IMG/VR virus record: IMGVR_UViG_3300046312_000088
Span: 1 to 34,803 of that record
Source of the DNA: a virus
Reading direction: 5' to 3' (one strand)
Length of the DNA: 34,803 nucleotides
Part shown: piece after piece, positions 22,727 to 29,198 of the stretch
Layout of the letters: each line of letters begins with the position of its first letter
Position numbering within the stretch: the first letter of the stretch is position 1
Position numbers and translations under genes: made by a program
Notes under the pieces: model-generated
What the model was told of the DNA's origin: nothing
Database searches by the model: none
The model's input: only the letters and a program-made list of their open reading frames with translations

Positions 22727-22751
22727 CATTGGTTTTGACATTGGTTATATA
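22723..22751 (+). promoter_or_regulatory. Promoter P6, -35 box overlapping upstream stop codon
   Basis: TTGACA (22723-22728), a 17-base spacer TTGGTTTTGACATTGGT, then TATATA (22746-22751). The stop TGA at 22724-22726 is inside the -35 box. The spacer itself contains a second TTGACATTGG copy (22735-22744), a tandem duplication. Confidence 0.82.
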
Positions 22752-22780
22752 AGCCTCAACGCCAACGAAAGTATTTACCA

Positions 22781-22930
22781 ATGAAAACTGTTTCTGAGTT
22801 AAGGAACACCGAAGTCGCTTTGATGATTCACGCTATTCGTGAACACAGCCGCAAATTGAGCGCCATCAGCGTTGAAATGAACAATTTGGCCAAAAGGCTG
22901 GAAGCTATGCGGCAAATTCCACTCGCCTGA
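22781..22930 (+). CDS. Small coiled-coil-like protein
   Basis: 49 aa (MKTVSELRNTEVALMIHAIR...), below usual size cut-offs. Leading base context is a promoter (P6) 30 bases upstream. There is no strong Shine-Dalgarno (ACGAAAG about ten bases before). The protein is all helical with heptad-like hydrophobics (IREHSRKLSAISVEMNNLAK, then RLEAM). No family known. Codon use and the well-placed promoter support it being real. Confidence 0.6.
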   Translation: MKTVSELRNTEVALMIHAIREHSRKLSAISVEMNNLAKRLEAMRQIPLA

Positions 22931-23100
22931 TTTAAGCCCCGCCAGAGCCTGTCGCGCGACTTTGGCTGTCTAGCCTCACTCAGCCTTGAAATCGCGCCAC
23001 AGACCCTGTTTCACGGCGTTTCACGGGCCGTTACAAACTGATTGCTTTGGCAGCTTCGCGCTGATAGGCGTTTATCACCGTCGATTGAGGAAACCGGGCT
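22931..23100. other. Gap with no gene, GC-richer than its flanks
   Basis: This 170-base stretch has no start-to-stop frame worth calling on either strand. It is visibly richer in G and C than its neighbours and has a direct repeat GTTTCACGG (about 23009 and 23019) and several AGCC pieces. I see no terminator or promoter in it. The ribosome site of the next gene (GAGGAAA) lies at its right end. Confidence 0.45.
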
Positions 23101-23280
23101 ATGATAAAATCAATTGATAAACAAACTCCGGCTCAAAAAGCGGCTAGAGTTCGTGATGCTTTATATCAAATTAGCAAATGCAATTTATCGCCTAAATCTA
23201 ATCAGAATTTTGAAAATTTGGCTAAATATGCGCCTGATGAAGCATTGTTGCTTTTGCTGCATTTAATTAAAGGAATTTAA
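23101..23280 (+). CDS. Hypothetical small protein
   Basis: 59 aa (MIKSIDKQTPAQKAARVRDA...), found by eye. GAGGAAA lies eight bases before the ATG, a strong site. Helical, with a Leu-rich end (APDEALLLLLHLIKGI). No family recognised. The gene ends six bases before the next start. Confidence 0.7.
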   Translation: MIKSIDKQTPAQKAARVRDALYQISKCNLSPKSNQNFENLAKYAPDEALLLLLHLIKGI

Positions 23281-23286
23281 CATAAC

Positions 23287-23484
23287 ATGAAAAAAGAAAT
23301 CATAAACGGTATTCCATGCATGACTTCGGACGGCGACACGTCAAGTTGGTATAAGAGTGATCGTAAAAAGCACGATCCGTTGAAACCTGCAAAAGTTGAA
23401 ACAGGTTATAACAAGTCTATTAAAACAAAGGTGGCTTGGGCAGCTTTTCTCGGCGAACTAGAAATTCGTAATAATGAGGCTTGA
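23287..23484 (+). CDS. Hypothetical small protein
   Basis: 65 aa (MKKEIINGIPCMTSDGDTSS...), with AAGGAA 12 bases before the ATG, in the end of the previous gene. Basic in the middle (KSDRKKHDPLKPAKVETG), helical at the end. It overlaps the VRR-NUC gene by 11 bases. No motif recognised; a nuclease partner is possible by position only. Confidence 0.68.
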   Translation: MKKEIINGIPCMTSDGDTSSWYKSDRKKHDPLKPAKVETGYNKSIKTKVAWAAFLGELEIRNNEA

Positions 23485-23980
23485 TCCTTGGACTTATGTT
23501 GAAATAAGCAAAAGCGAACACGCTCACCAAGTCGCTTTGTTTATGTGGGCAAATATGACTGCAAACTTTGGCTTGAAAGCCTCGCTTGATTTATCGAGTT
23601 ACAAACGCGAAGGCGTAGCTTTAGCTTGGCTTGAGCAATGTAACGATAAAGTCGATTGCTTGCGTTGGCTTCATGCTATCAAAAACGCTGGTCATGGCGA
23701 CGTTGTGCGCGGCGCAAGATCAAAATCAGAAGGCGTCAAAGCTGGCGTTCCAGATATATTTTTGCCTTGCTCGCGTTATTATCAGCGCAGTCAATCGCAT
23801 GGCCTTTACATTGAACTCAAGCGGCTCAGATCAGCGCGCGGAGCGGCTGGCGTAACGAGTAAGGTTCAAAACCAGTGGCATCAATACTTAACTGGCGCTG
23901 GCTATGAAGTTAAAGTCTGCTATGGTTGGATTGAAGCTCGAGATGCAATTTTGAGTTATTTAGGGCTTGACACGGCTTAA
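23474..23980 (+). CDS. VRR-NUC domain nuclease
   Basis: 168 aa. The N-terminus SEHAHQVALFMWA and the core GVPDIFLPC...GLYIELKR show the VRR-NUC form of the PD-(D/E)XK fold: Asp in PDIF (about residue 94) and E-L-K in YIELKR (about 116). The C-terminal Q..WH..L..AGYEVKVCYGW completes it. VRR-NUC proteins cut branched DNA or act as repair nucleases and are frequent in phages, usually as a single domain like this. It may resolve replication or packaging intermediates. No strong ribosome site is seen; it overlaps the preceding gene by 11 bases, so coupling is likely. Confidence 0.85.
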   Translation: MRLDPWTYVEISKSEHAHQVALFMWANMTANFGLKASLDLSSYKREGVALAWLEQCNDKVDCLRWLHAIKNAGHGDVVRGARSKSEGVKAGVPDIFLPCSRYYQRSQSHGLYIELKRLRSARGAAGVTSKVQNQWHQYLTGAGYEVKVCYGWIEARDAILSYLGLDTA

Positions 23981-24025
23981 TTATTAAGATTTGGTGCTTT
24001 GGCACAACACAAGGAAACTGGGCAA

Positions 24026-24265
24026 ATGTTTCAAGTTGGTAAAGTCTTATGCCACAAATGTGGCGGGCGCGGTCACGAATGGTCTAACGGCACAATCGTC
24101 AATCGCCGCACTGGCGCTGAAATTGCTACAACTTATCGTCAAGGCGAGCGCTGCGAATGCTGCGGCGGATACGGCGAAATTGGCATAGAATTTGCAATCG
24201 AGCGCATCACGCTGGTTTTTATCGCGTTGCTCGTTTTGTATTTCGCGTGGCAGTTTACACGTTAA
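24026..24265 (+). CDS. Zinc-finger (DnaJ-type CxxCxGxG) protein with membrane segment
   Basis: 79 aa. ATG 24026 has AAGGAA ten bases before it; a TTG at 23999 is the other in-frame start. The sequence has two repeats, CHKCGGRGHEW (about 9-19) and CECCGGYGEIG (about 47-57), the CxxCxGxG pattern of DnaJ zinc fingers. It ends in a hydrophobic segment (TLVFIALLVLYFAWQF) that should span the membrane with a short Arg tail. A zinc-binding protein anchored in the membrane is unusual in this context; superinfection exclusion or lysis control are guesses. Confidence 0.72.
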   Translation: MFQVGKVLCHKCGGRGHEWSNGTIVNRRTGAEIATTYRQGERCECCGGYGEIGIEFAIERITLVFIALLVLYFAWQFTR

Positions 24266-24269
24266 CCTT

Positions 24270-24343
24270 TGCCCGTTCGTTCAATGGTAGGACAGTCGGT
24301 TTTGAGCCGATCAATCTAGGTTCAAATCCTAGACGGGCATCCA
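24270..24343 (+). tRNA. tRNA-Gln (anticodon TTG) with encoded CCA
   Basis: Acceptor TGCCCGT (24270-24276) pairs fully with ACGGGCA (24333-24339). D arm GTTC-AATGGTA-GGAC; anticodon arm GTCGG-TTTTGAG-CCGAT with anticodon TTG; four-base variable loop; T arm CTAGG-TTCAAAT-CCTAG. U1-A72 is a known glutamine tRNA feature. The end is TCCA, so the CCA is encoded. It reads CAA, the codon preferred in this genome (10 CAA to 3 CAG in the large terminase gene, by hand count). Confidence 0.95.
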
Positions 24344-24357
24344 AATTGGATAACAAC

Positions 24358-24798
24358 ATGACAGAAAAAGAATTTAGAACTGGCGTTAAAGCCAATGGTG
24401 GACGTCTTATGCAATATACAAAATTTGATTATGTTTCAACAATCAATTCATTATTCAAAGACATTCACGAAGCTAACGCCAAGTCCGGTTGGTGGACCAA
24501 TCCACACACTGGCGAAAGCATTCTGGAAACACGAAACATTGGTGAAATTCTAATGCTGATCGTTTCCGAAGTTGCTGAGGCAATGGAAGGGCATCGCAAG
24601 AATTTGCCCGATGACAAGTTGCCCCATCGCTCCATGTTTGAAGTCGAACTTGCCGACGTCATTATTCGCATTGGCGATTTGGCTGGCGCTAAAGGCATGG
24701 ACATTGGCGGTGCTATCATGGAAAAATTGGTTTACAATGCAAGCCGTGCCGATCACAAAATTGAAAATCGCGTCAAAGCTGGCGGAAAAACCTATTGA
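24358..24798 (+). CDS. MazG-like nucleotide pyrophosphohydrolase
   Basis: 146 aa from ATG 24358, 15 bases after the tRNA; the frame is open through the tRNA but that part is not coding. Motifs of the all-alpha NTP pyrophosphatase group: EILMLIVSEVAEAMEG (about 63-78, E-x2-E-type metal site) and FEVELADVIIRIGDLAG (about 93-109, E-x2-D). MazG-type enzymes hydrolyse (d)NTPs or alarmones such as ppGpp to nucleoside monophosphates, which can keep host metabolism running or clean the nucleotide pool. It is likely on the same transcript as the tRNA. Its TGA stop is part of the P7 -35 box. Confidence 0.82.
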   Translation: MTEKEFRTGVKANGGRLMQYTKFDYVSTINSLFKDIHEANAKSGWWTNPHTGESILETRNIGEILMLIVSEVAEAMEGHRKNLPDDKLPHRSMFEVELADVIIRIGDLAGAKGMDIGGAIMEKLVYNASRADHKIENRVKAGGKTY

Positions 24799-24823
24799 CA
24801 TTACTTAATTTAATTTCTAAGTA
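24795..24823 (+). promoter_or_regulatory. Promoter P7, -35 box overlapping upstream stop codon
   Basis: TTGACA (24795-24800), a 17-base AT-rich spacer, TAAGTA (24818-24823). The MazG-like stop TGA (24796-24798) is inside the -35 box. It lacks the GCTGGCT element of P1-P5. It lies 48 bases before the gene at 24872. Confidence 0.75.
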
Positions 24824-24871
24824 AACTTTCCCAATTGGGAACTCGGGCAATTCACTTGAAAGGACACAATT

Positions 24872-25507
24872 ATGGCTAAGGCTTCAATTGCACGTGCGCC
24901 TGTTACCGCACGTGGTATCGAACTTCTCAATCTTATCGCTTCCAGTCAAAATGGCTATTTGATGCTTACTCAGGACGAAGGCGCGGAAGCTGTGGCCGCT
25001 GGCTTCGCAACAGTAGACGCTAATTTGGTTCAAGGCGACATGGCGGCAGTTTCCTTGACTGCGGCTGGTAAGGCTCAAATCGCACCTGAGCCTGTTCCGG
25101 TAGTCCCCGTCGCAACCTTCGCAATCGACGAAGCTATTCCGTTGCCCGCAACTACTGGACGGCGCTCACGCGAAGGTGGTTATCCGTTCGACAAACTCGA
25201 AGTCGGTCAGTCGTTTCATGTGGCGGCTACCGCTGACAACGCCGATCCTGTTTTGAGGCTGCAATCGTCAGTGTCTGCCGCAAAGGCGAGATACGCCGTT
25301 GAAACGGGCGAAACTGAAATAGTAACGGTTAAGGAATATCTCAGGGACGGCAAGGGTTACGTGAAAGACGAAAATGGCAAGCGCGTTGTAGTTGCTACTA
25401 CGTCCGAAACGCGGCCAGTCATGAAAGCGACCCGTAATTTCACTGTCAAGGCTGTGGACGCGAGTGATCCGCGTGGTGCCGGTGCTCGCGTCTGGCGCAC
25501 CGCGTAA
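24872..25507 (+). CDS. DUF7303-like protein with N-terminal helical domain
   Basis: 211 aa with AAAGGA eight bases before the ATG, its own promoter (P7) and a strong terminator, so it is a single-gene unit. Residues 1-70 form a small domain (MAKASIARAPVTARGIELLN, then LTQDEGAEAVAAGFATVD) that may be winged-helix-like. A Pro/Val linker follows, then the DUF7303 segment YPFDKLEVGQSFHV (about 105-118), the KARYAVETGETE helix, and a C-terminal VWRTA end. The single-gene unit with strong signals suggests high, independent expression. It shares its second domain with the protein at 21591-21863. Confidence 0.75.
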   Translation: MAKASIARAPVTARGIELLNLIASSQNGYLMLTQDEGAEAVAAGFATVDANLVQGDMAAVSLTAAGKAQIAPEPVPVVPVATFAIDEAIPLPATTGRRSREGGYPFDKLEVGQSFHVAATADNADPVLRLQSSVSAAKARYAVETGETEIVTVKEYLRDGKGYVKDENGKRVVVATTSETRPVMKATRNFTVKAVDASDPRGAGARVWRTA

Positions 25508-25526
25508 CAGCGATCAAGCGGCTCCG

Positions 25527-25567
25527 AAAAGGGCTGGCGGGTTTCGGCCTTGCCAGCCCTTTTCTTT
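25527..25567 (+). terminator. Rho-independent terminator
   Basis: AAAAGGGCTGGC (25527-25538) pairs with GCCAGCCCTTTT (25552-25563), a 12-bp stem with a 13-base loop, followed by CTTT. Since the stem begins with AAAA and ends in TTTT it can work in both directions. It closes the DUF7303 unit and sets off the lysis genes. Confidence 0.92.
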
Positions 25568-25604
25568 GCGCGTAAAGCTGAGCAAACTGACAAAGGCGAT
25601 CAAT

Positions 25605-25865
25605 GTGCAGCAACAAGTCGAAAGTCGCAACAATCTTGTCGCATTTTGCGTTTGCGTTGGTGCGATAGTTGTTCTTTCGGTTGGCGCAGCTTTGATATGT
25701 ATTTCAGTCGATGAGCAAAAATATTTAGCCGAAATTGTAGCGGCTCTTGGTTTTATAGGCAGCGCGATCACCGGTTTGGTGGCAATTGGCGGTGGCTTTC
25801 GTTTCGGCTCTGCAAAGACGCAACCAATCGTTGACAATTCCACAACAAATGAAGTTGTAAAATGA
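25605..25865 (+). CDS. Putative holin (two membrane segments)
   Basis: 86 aa from GTG 25605 with AAAGG eight bases upstream; the frame is open further up only through the terminator. Two hydrophobic segments are seen, LVAFCVCVGAIVVLSVGAAL (about 11-30) and EIVAALGFIGSAITGLVAIG (about 44-63), with a short loop and a soluble C-terminal tail. The size and topology fit a class II holin, which makes holes in the inner membrane at lysis time. The endolysin lies two genes downstream. It overlaps the next gene by four bases (ATGA). Confidence 0.65.
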   Translation: MQQQVESRNNLVAFCVCVGAIVVLSVGAALICISVDEQKYLAEIVAALGFIGSAITGLVAIGGGFRFGSAKTQPIVDNSTTNEVVK

Positions 25866-26200
25866 CTTTTACGGCGCATGAAATTGAATTAGTCATCGGC
25901 GCGTTGCTGACCGCTTTAGGCAGCGGCGGACTACTAGGTGCTTGGTTTACCCACACGCGGGAACTTCCACAGATTAGGGCTAAAACGCTTAACATGGATT
26001 GGGAACGCTTCCAGAATGAAATAGCTAGGCTCGACGATAAAATTATCAGTCAGGAAACACGCATAGCTGAGTTAGAGCGCGAAGTCGCAATTTGTCATAC
26101 TAGTAAAGAGGAACAAACTTTAGTTATTGCTAAGCAAGACTTAACAATTGCTGAATTAGAACTGCGCTTGACTAAACAGGAATTGAGCAATGACTGTTAA
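25862..26200 (+). CDS. Membrane-anchored coiled-coil protein, possible i-spanin
   Basis: 112 aa. An N-terminal segment (ELVIGALLTALGSGGLLGAW, about 8-27) should span the inner membrane. The remaining 80 residues are a coiled coil (IARLDDKIISQETRIAELER, then QDLTIAELELRLTKQEL). This is the layout of an inner-membrane spanin (Rz type). A lipoprotein gene just after the endolysin could be its partner. Some holin-like proteins have the same form, so the call is tentative. It overlaps the endolysin gene by 11 bases. Confidence 0.6.
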   Translation: MTFTAHEIELVIGALLTALGSGGLLGAWFTHTRELPQIRAKTLNMDWERFQNEIARLDDKIISQETRIAELEREVAICHTSKEEQTLVIAKQDLTIAELELRLTKQELSNDC

Positions 26201-26741
26201 CGCTATTGATAAAATGATCGATGAAACGATTGCCAAAGAAGGCGGTTATTCGAACAACCCGGATGACGCTGGCGGCGAAACAATGTTCGGGATCACAAAG
26301 CGAGTTGCGCGCGCCAATGGCTATTACGCTCCGATGATTAAACTCAGCCGCGATATGGCTATGATGATTTACAGGGCTGAGTATCTCATTAAACCGGGTT
26401 TCGCGGCTGTTGCTGAGATTAACGAAACAGTGGCAGCGGAACTTTTCGACACTGGCGTCAATATGGGTGTTGCTTACCCGTCAATGTGTTTTCAACAAGT
26501 GCTGAATGCGATGAATAATAGCGGTAAACTTTATCCTGATATTGTTGAGGATGGCAAGATTGGATTAGCAACCTTGACGGCTTTTCGCTGCTACATGGCC
26601 GCTCGAGGCGCTGAGGCGGAAAGTGTCATGTTGAAAGCGCTTAACGGATTGCAATGCGCCCGTTACATTGAACTCGCGCGCGGGCGGGTGGCTAACGAAA
26701 CTTTTGTTTACGGTTGGCTAAGAACGCGCGTTGGCCTCTAA
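26190..26741 (+). CDS. Endolysin, GH108 muramidase
   Basis: 183 aa. The N-terminus has the GH108 signature KEGGYSNNPDDAGGETMFGI (16-35), with Glu17 in the place of the catalytic acid. The second half (FQQVLNAMNNSG, then GKIGLATLTAF and a C-terminal FVYGWLRTRV) matches the peptidoglycan-binding part that follows in this family (PG_binding_3). The enzyme cuts between MurNAc and GlcNAc in the cell wall. There is no signal peptide, so it should pass through the holin. It starts within the end of the gene before it. Confidence 0.92.
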   Translation: MTVNAIDKMIDETIAKEGGYSNNPDDAGGETMFGITKRVARANGYYAPMIKLSRDMAMMIYRAEYLIKPGFAAVAEINETVAAELFDTGVNMGVAYPSMCFQQVLNAMNNSGKLYPDIVEDGKIGLATLTAFRCYMAARGAEAESVMLKALNGLQCARYIELARGRVANETFVYGWLRTRVGL

Positions 26742-26756
26742 CTAAGGATATTGAGC

Positions 26757-27116
26757 GTGACCAAAAAGTCTTTCTTGCTCGCTTTGACGCTGGCTTGCAC
26801 TCCATTGTCCGCTTGTGGCATCGCCTCGATCAATGGCCCAACCGCGATAGCGAACACCACAGCTATTGACGAAAAGGCAATGTATGCGGCTGAGGCGTCC
26901 TACAATGTGATTGCTCAGATTTATGTTACAGCCGACGTTCGCGGCAAGCTAACGCCGGAATTGAAAGCTGCGATTAAACCTGTTCTTGTTTCTGCCTACA
27001 ATGCCTTGAAATTGGCGCGCGCAGCTTATGAAGCTGGCAACGCGGTTGGCTTTCTGCATGAAGTCAACACTTTGAATAGTCTAGGCACAACTATCGCAAA
27101 TCTAATTCCTAAGTGA
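26757..27116 (+). CDS. Lipoprotein, possible o-spanin
   Basis: 119 aa from GTG 26757 (MTKKSFLLALTLACTPLSAC), with AAGGA eight bases upstream; a TTG at 26751 would be too close to that site. The signal peptide ends in a lipobox, PLSAC-G (Cys about 20), so the protein should be lipid-anchored. The mature part is helical and Ala-rich (AIKPVLVSAYNALKLARAAY). The location after the endolysin fits an outer-membrane spanin, although typical o-spanins are shorter and Pro-rich. Another surface lipoprotein role is possible. Confidence 0.68.
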   Translation: MTKKSFLLALTLACTPLSACGIASINGPTAIANTTAIDEKAMYAAEASYNVIAQIYVTADVRGKLTPELKAAIKPVLVSAYNALKLARAAYEAGNAVGFLHEVNTLNSLGTTIANLIPK

Positions 27117-27126
27117 GGATCACACC

Positions 27127-27396
27127 ATGAATTTTGATAAACTACTCACCGCTATTGAAAACGCTGTTAACTTTATCGAAAGCCTTACGCCAATCGCCGC
27201 TAGCATCGGCGGACCCATTGTGGGCAACATATCGTCAACTATTTTGACAGTTACAGACATAATTCACAATATTGTAGCAAGGGCCGACGAAGCTGGCCAT
27301 GTTTTTGCCGAAACTGACCAATCAAAAATAAATGAGTTTGTCAATCGCCTTGCATTGCAGAACGACAAATTGGCGGAACTAATACGCAACAGTTAG
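27127..27396 (+). CDS. Hypothetical protein of the lysis cassette
   Basis: 89 aa (MNFDKLLTAIENAVNFIESL...), with GAGGAT about seven bases before the ATG. A central hydrophobic but Gly/Ser-rich stretch (IAASIGGPIVGNISSTILTV) might be membrane-active, and the C-terminus is a charged helix. It is the last gene before a terminator. A second holin-like or antiholin role is possible but not shown. Confidence 0.65.
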   Translation: MNFDKLLTAIENAVNFIESLTPIAASIGGPIVGNISSTILTVTDIIHNIVARADEAGHVFAETDQSKINEFVNRLALQNDKLAELIRNS

Positions 27397-27420
27397 CTAG
27401 ATTGGCGTTGGTCAAATCGT

Positions 27421-27450
27421 GGGGTGGGGCTTCTAGGCTCCACCCCTTTT
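27421..27450 (+). terminator. Rho-independent terminator after lysis genes
   Basis: GGGGTGGGGC (27421-27430) pairs with GCTCCACCCC (27437-27446), a 10-bp stem with one G-T pair and a six-base loop, then TTTTC. It separates lysis from packaging genes. I find no promoter between it and the terminase gene, so some read-through is implied. Confidence 0.9.
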
Positions 27451-27481
27451 CATTTGAGGGACGCAATGTTAAGTTCGCATT

Positions 27482-27925
27482 ATGTGGACACAACCAGTTA
27501 CTCTTTTGGATGATGAAGACGAAAGCGTTCTTAAGGGTGAATTCATTCGCCTTATGGCGCTGCATCCTACGCGCACAGCCGATGAAATAGCAGCTTACGT
27601 ATTCAGGCATCAACGCGACCCCGGTTTGCGATCATCCCAAGCGGCAATGGTTTGGCTTAAAGACATTGACGTTTTGGAGCGCATACGCCACGCGCGGTTA
27701 AACGGTGGTATCGAGCCTAGTGGCATTCATACGCTTGAAGAAAAGCTAAGGAAACTTCAAGTTTTGTATGAAGACGAAAGCCAAGATTTGAAAGACAGGC
27801 TGAGTGCCATGCGGCTTCATGCTGAAATGAGCGGGCAAATTGTCAAAGCTATCGACAAAAGAGTTGACAATAACGCCAAAACTAAATCGTTTCCAACTTT
27901 TGTTATTGCTAAGTATGCAGATTGA
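27482..27925 (+). CDS. terS: Terminase small subunit
   Basis: 147 aa directly before the large subunit. The N-terminal part has ALHPTRTADEIAAYVF, an HTH-like piece, then helical regions (GIHTLEEKLRKLQVLYEDES) that fit an oligomerisation domain. Small subunits bind the packaging site and hand DNA to the motor. The ATG has no ribosome site of its own; a 15-codon frame with a good site starts 16 bases upstream. It overlaps the large subunit by 11 bases. The call rests mostly on position. Confidence 0.72.
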   Translation: MWTQPVTLLDDEDESVLKGEFIRLMALHPTRTADEIAAYVFRHQRDPGLRSSQAAMVWLKDIDVLERIRHARLNGGIEPSGIHTLEEKLRKLQVLYEDESQDLKDRLSAMRLHAEMSGQIVKAIDKRVDNNAKTKSFPTFVIAKYAD

Positions 27926-29195
27926 TAACGCGCCTGTTATCGAATTGACTTATCCGCAATTCAGACTTGTAACGACAGACAAGCAATTTCCGGCTATGGT
28001 GGCCGGTTTCGGTGCTGGTAAAACCAATGCGTTAATGAAGCGTTGTTTGCGTCTCAAATTTGCTTATCCTGAGCAAAACGTTGCTTATTATCTGCCCACA
28101 TATGATTTGGTTAGAACGATTGCGTTTCCGCGTTTCATTGAGGAATTTGCTGCGTTGGGTATGTTCGAAAAAGAGCACTACAGTTTGGTGCAATCGCTAA
28201 CTCCAATGATTAAAATTCATGATGCTGGGCAAATTATTCTGCGCACAATGGACAATCCCGGTCGCATTGTGGGCTATGAAGTCGCCGACAGCTTTATCGA
28301 CGAACTCGACACGATGAAAGAATTGGATGCCAGAACAGCTTGGCAAAAAATTCTTGCTCGCAACCGTCAAAAGAAACCAGATGGTTCTAAGAATACTATC
28401 GCAGTCGGCACAACACCCGAAGGTTTTAAGTTCGTTTATCAGCGTTGGAAAAAAGAGCCGCCTAGCGCTGAGTATGAACTTATCAAAGCGAGCACGTATT
28501 CTAACAAGCGCAATCTGCCCGAAACCTATATTGACGATTTGATTGCAGATTATCCTACTAACTTGATCGCAGCTTATCTTGATGGCGAGTTTGTCAATCT
28601 GACTAGTGGCGCTGTTTATCCTGAATTTGATAGAGTTCTTAACGGATCAAAAGAACTTGTTAAACCGGGCGAGCCGTTGCATATTGGCATGGATTTTAAT
28701 GTTGGCAATATGTCCGCTGTTGTATTTGTGCAGCGGGACAGCTACCCTCATGCTGTTGACGAATTGACCAAGTTGTTAGATACGCCAGCGATGATAGCAG
28801 CTTTGAAACTCAGGTTTCCAAGTCACGCAATATATGTTTACCCTGACGCCAGCGGAGCGAGCCGCAAGAGCAACAATGCTAGTGTCAGTGACATTGCTTT
28901 GCTTCAACAAGCTGGTTTTACCGTGTTGAACAACGCCAGCAACCCGGCTGTCAAGGACAGAGTGCTGTCGATGAACAGAATGATACACGCAGGCGGTAAA
29001 CGTAGTCTAATGGTCAATTCAGATACTTGCCCTAGTTTTGTCGAAAGTTTGGAAAAACAAGCCTATGACAAAAACGGCGAACCTGATAAGTCAAGCGGAT
29101 TGGATCACACAAACGACGCGGGTGGTTATTTTATTTGCTATCGTTTCCCAGTTTTGGGCAATCGCGTTGTAAGAATAAAAATCGCAGGGAATTAG
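27915..29195 (+). CDS. terL: Terminase large subunit
   Basis: 426 aa from ATG 27915. Walker A is GFGAGKT (31-37), Walker B SFIDELD (126-132), and a coupling motif follows (AVGTTPEGF, near 155). The C-terminal nuclease has acidic sites in HIGMDFNVGN (about 256-265), YVYPDASG and DHTNDAGGY, as RNase H-fold terminases do. It drives DNA into the prohead and cuts it. The 'Terminase_6/Terminase_3'-type C-terminal nuclease is clear, the packaging mode (cos or pac) is not. Portal follows after three bases. Confidence 0.93.
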   Translation: MQIDNAPVIELTYPQFRLVTTDKQFPAMVAGFGAGKTNALMKRCLRLKFAYPEQNVAYYLPTYDLVRTIAFPRFIEEFAALGMFEKEHYSLVQSLTPMIKIHDAGQIILRTMDNPGRIVGYEVADSFIDELDTMKELDARTAWQKILARNRQKKPDGSKNTIAVGTTPEGFKFVYQRWKKEPPSAEYELIKASTYSNKRNLPETYIDDLIADYPTNLIAAYLDGEFVNLTSGAVYPEFDRVLNGSKELVKPGEPLHIGMDFNVGNMSAVVFVQRDSYPHAVDELTKLLDTPAMIAALKLRFPSHAIYVYPDASGASRKSNNASVSDIALLQQAGFTVLNNASNPAVKDRVLSMNRMIHAGGKRSLMVNSDTCPSFVESLEKQAYDKNGEPDKSSGLDHTNDAGGYFICYRFPVLGNRVVRIKIAGN

Positions 29196-29198
29196 ATT

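Noticed and set aside
22735-22763. Second promoter from the inner TTGACA
   Set aside because: No -10-like hexamer lies 16-18 bases downstream; the outer box pairs well with TATATA.
23965-24000. Promoter from TTGACA near the end of the VRR-NUC gene
   Set aside because: No acceptable -10 at the right distance and no family element.
24157-24357. Longer N-terminus for the MazG-like protein
   Set aside because: The open frame passes through the tRNA and the preceding gene; the MazG fold begins after ATG 24358.
25464-25604. Longer N-terminus for the holin-like protein
   Set aside because: It would read through the terminator stem; GTG 25605 has a ribosome site.
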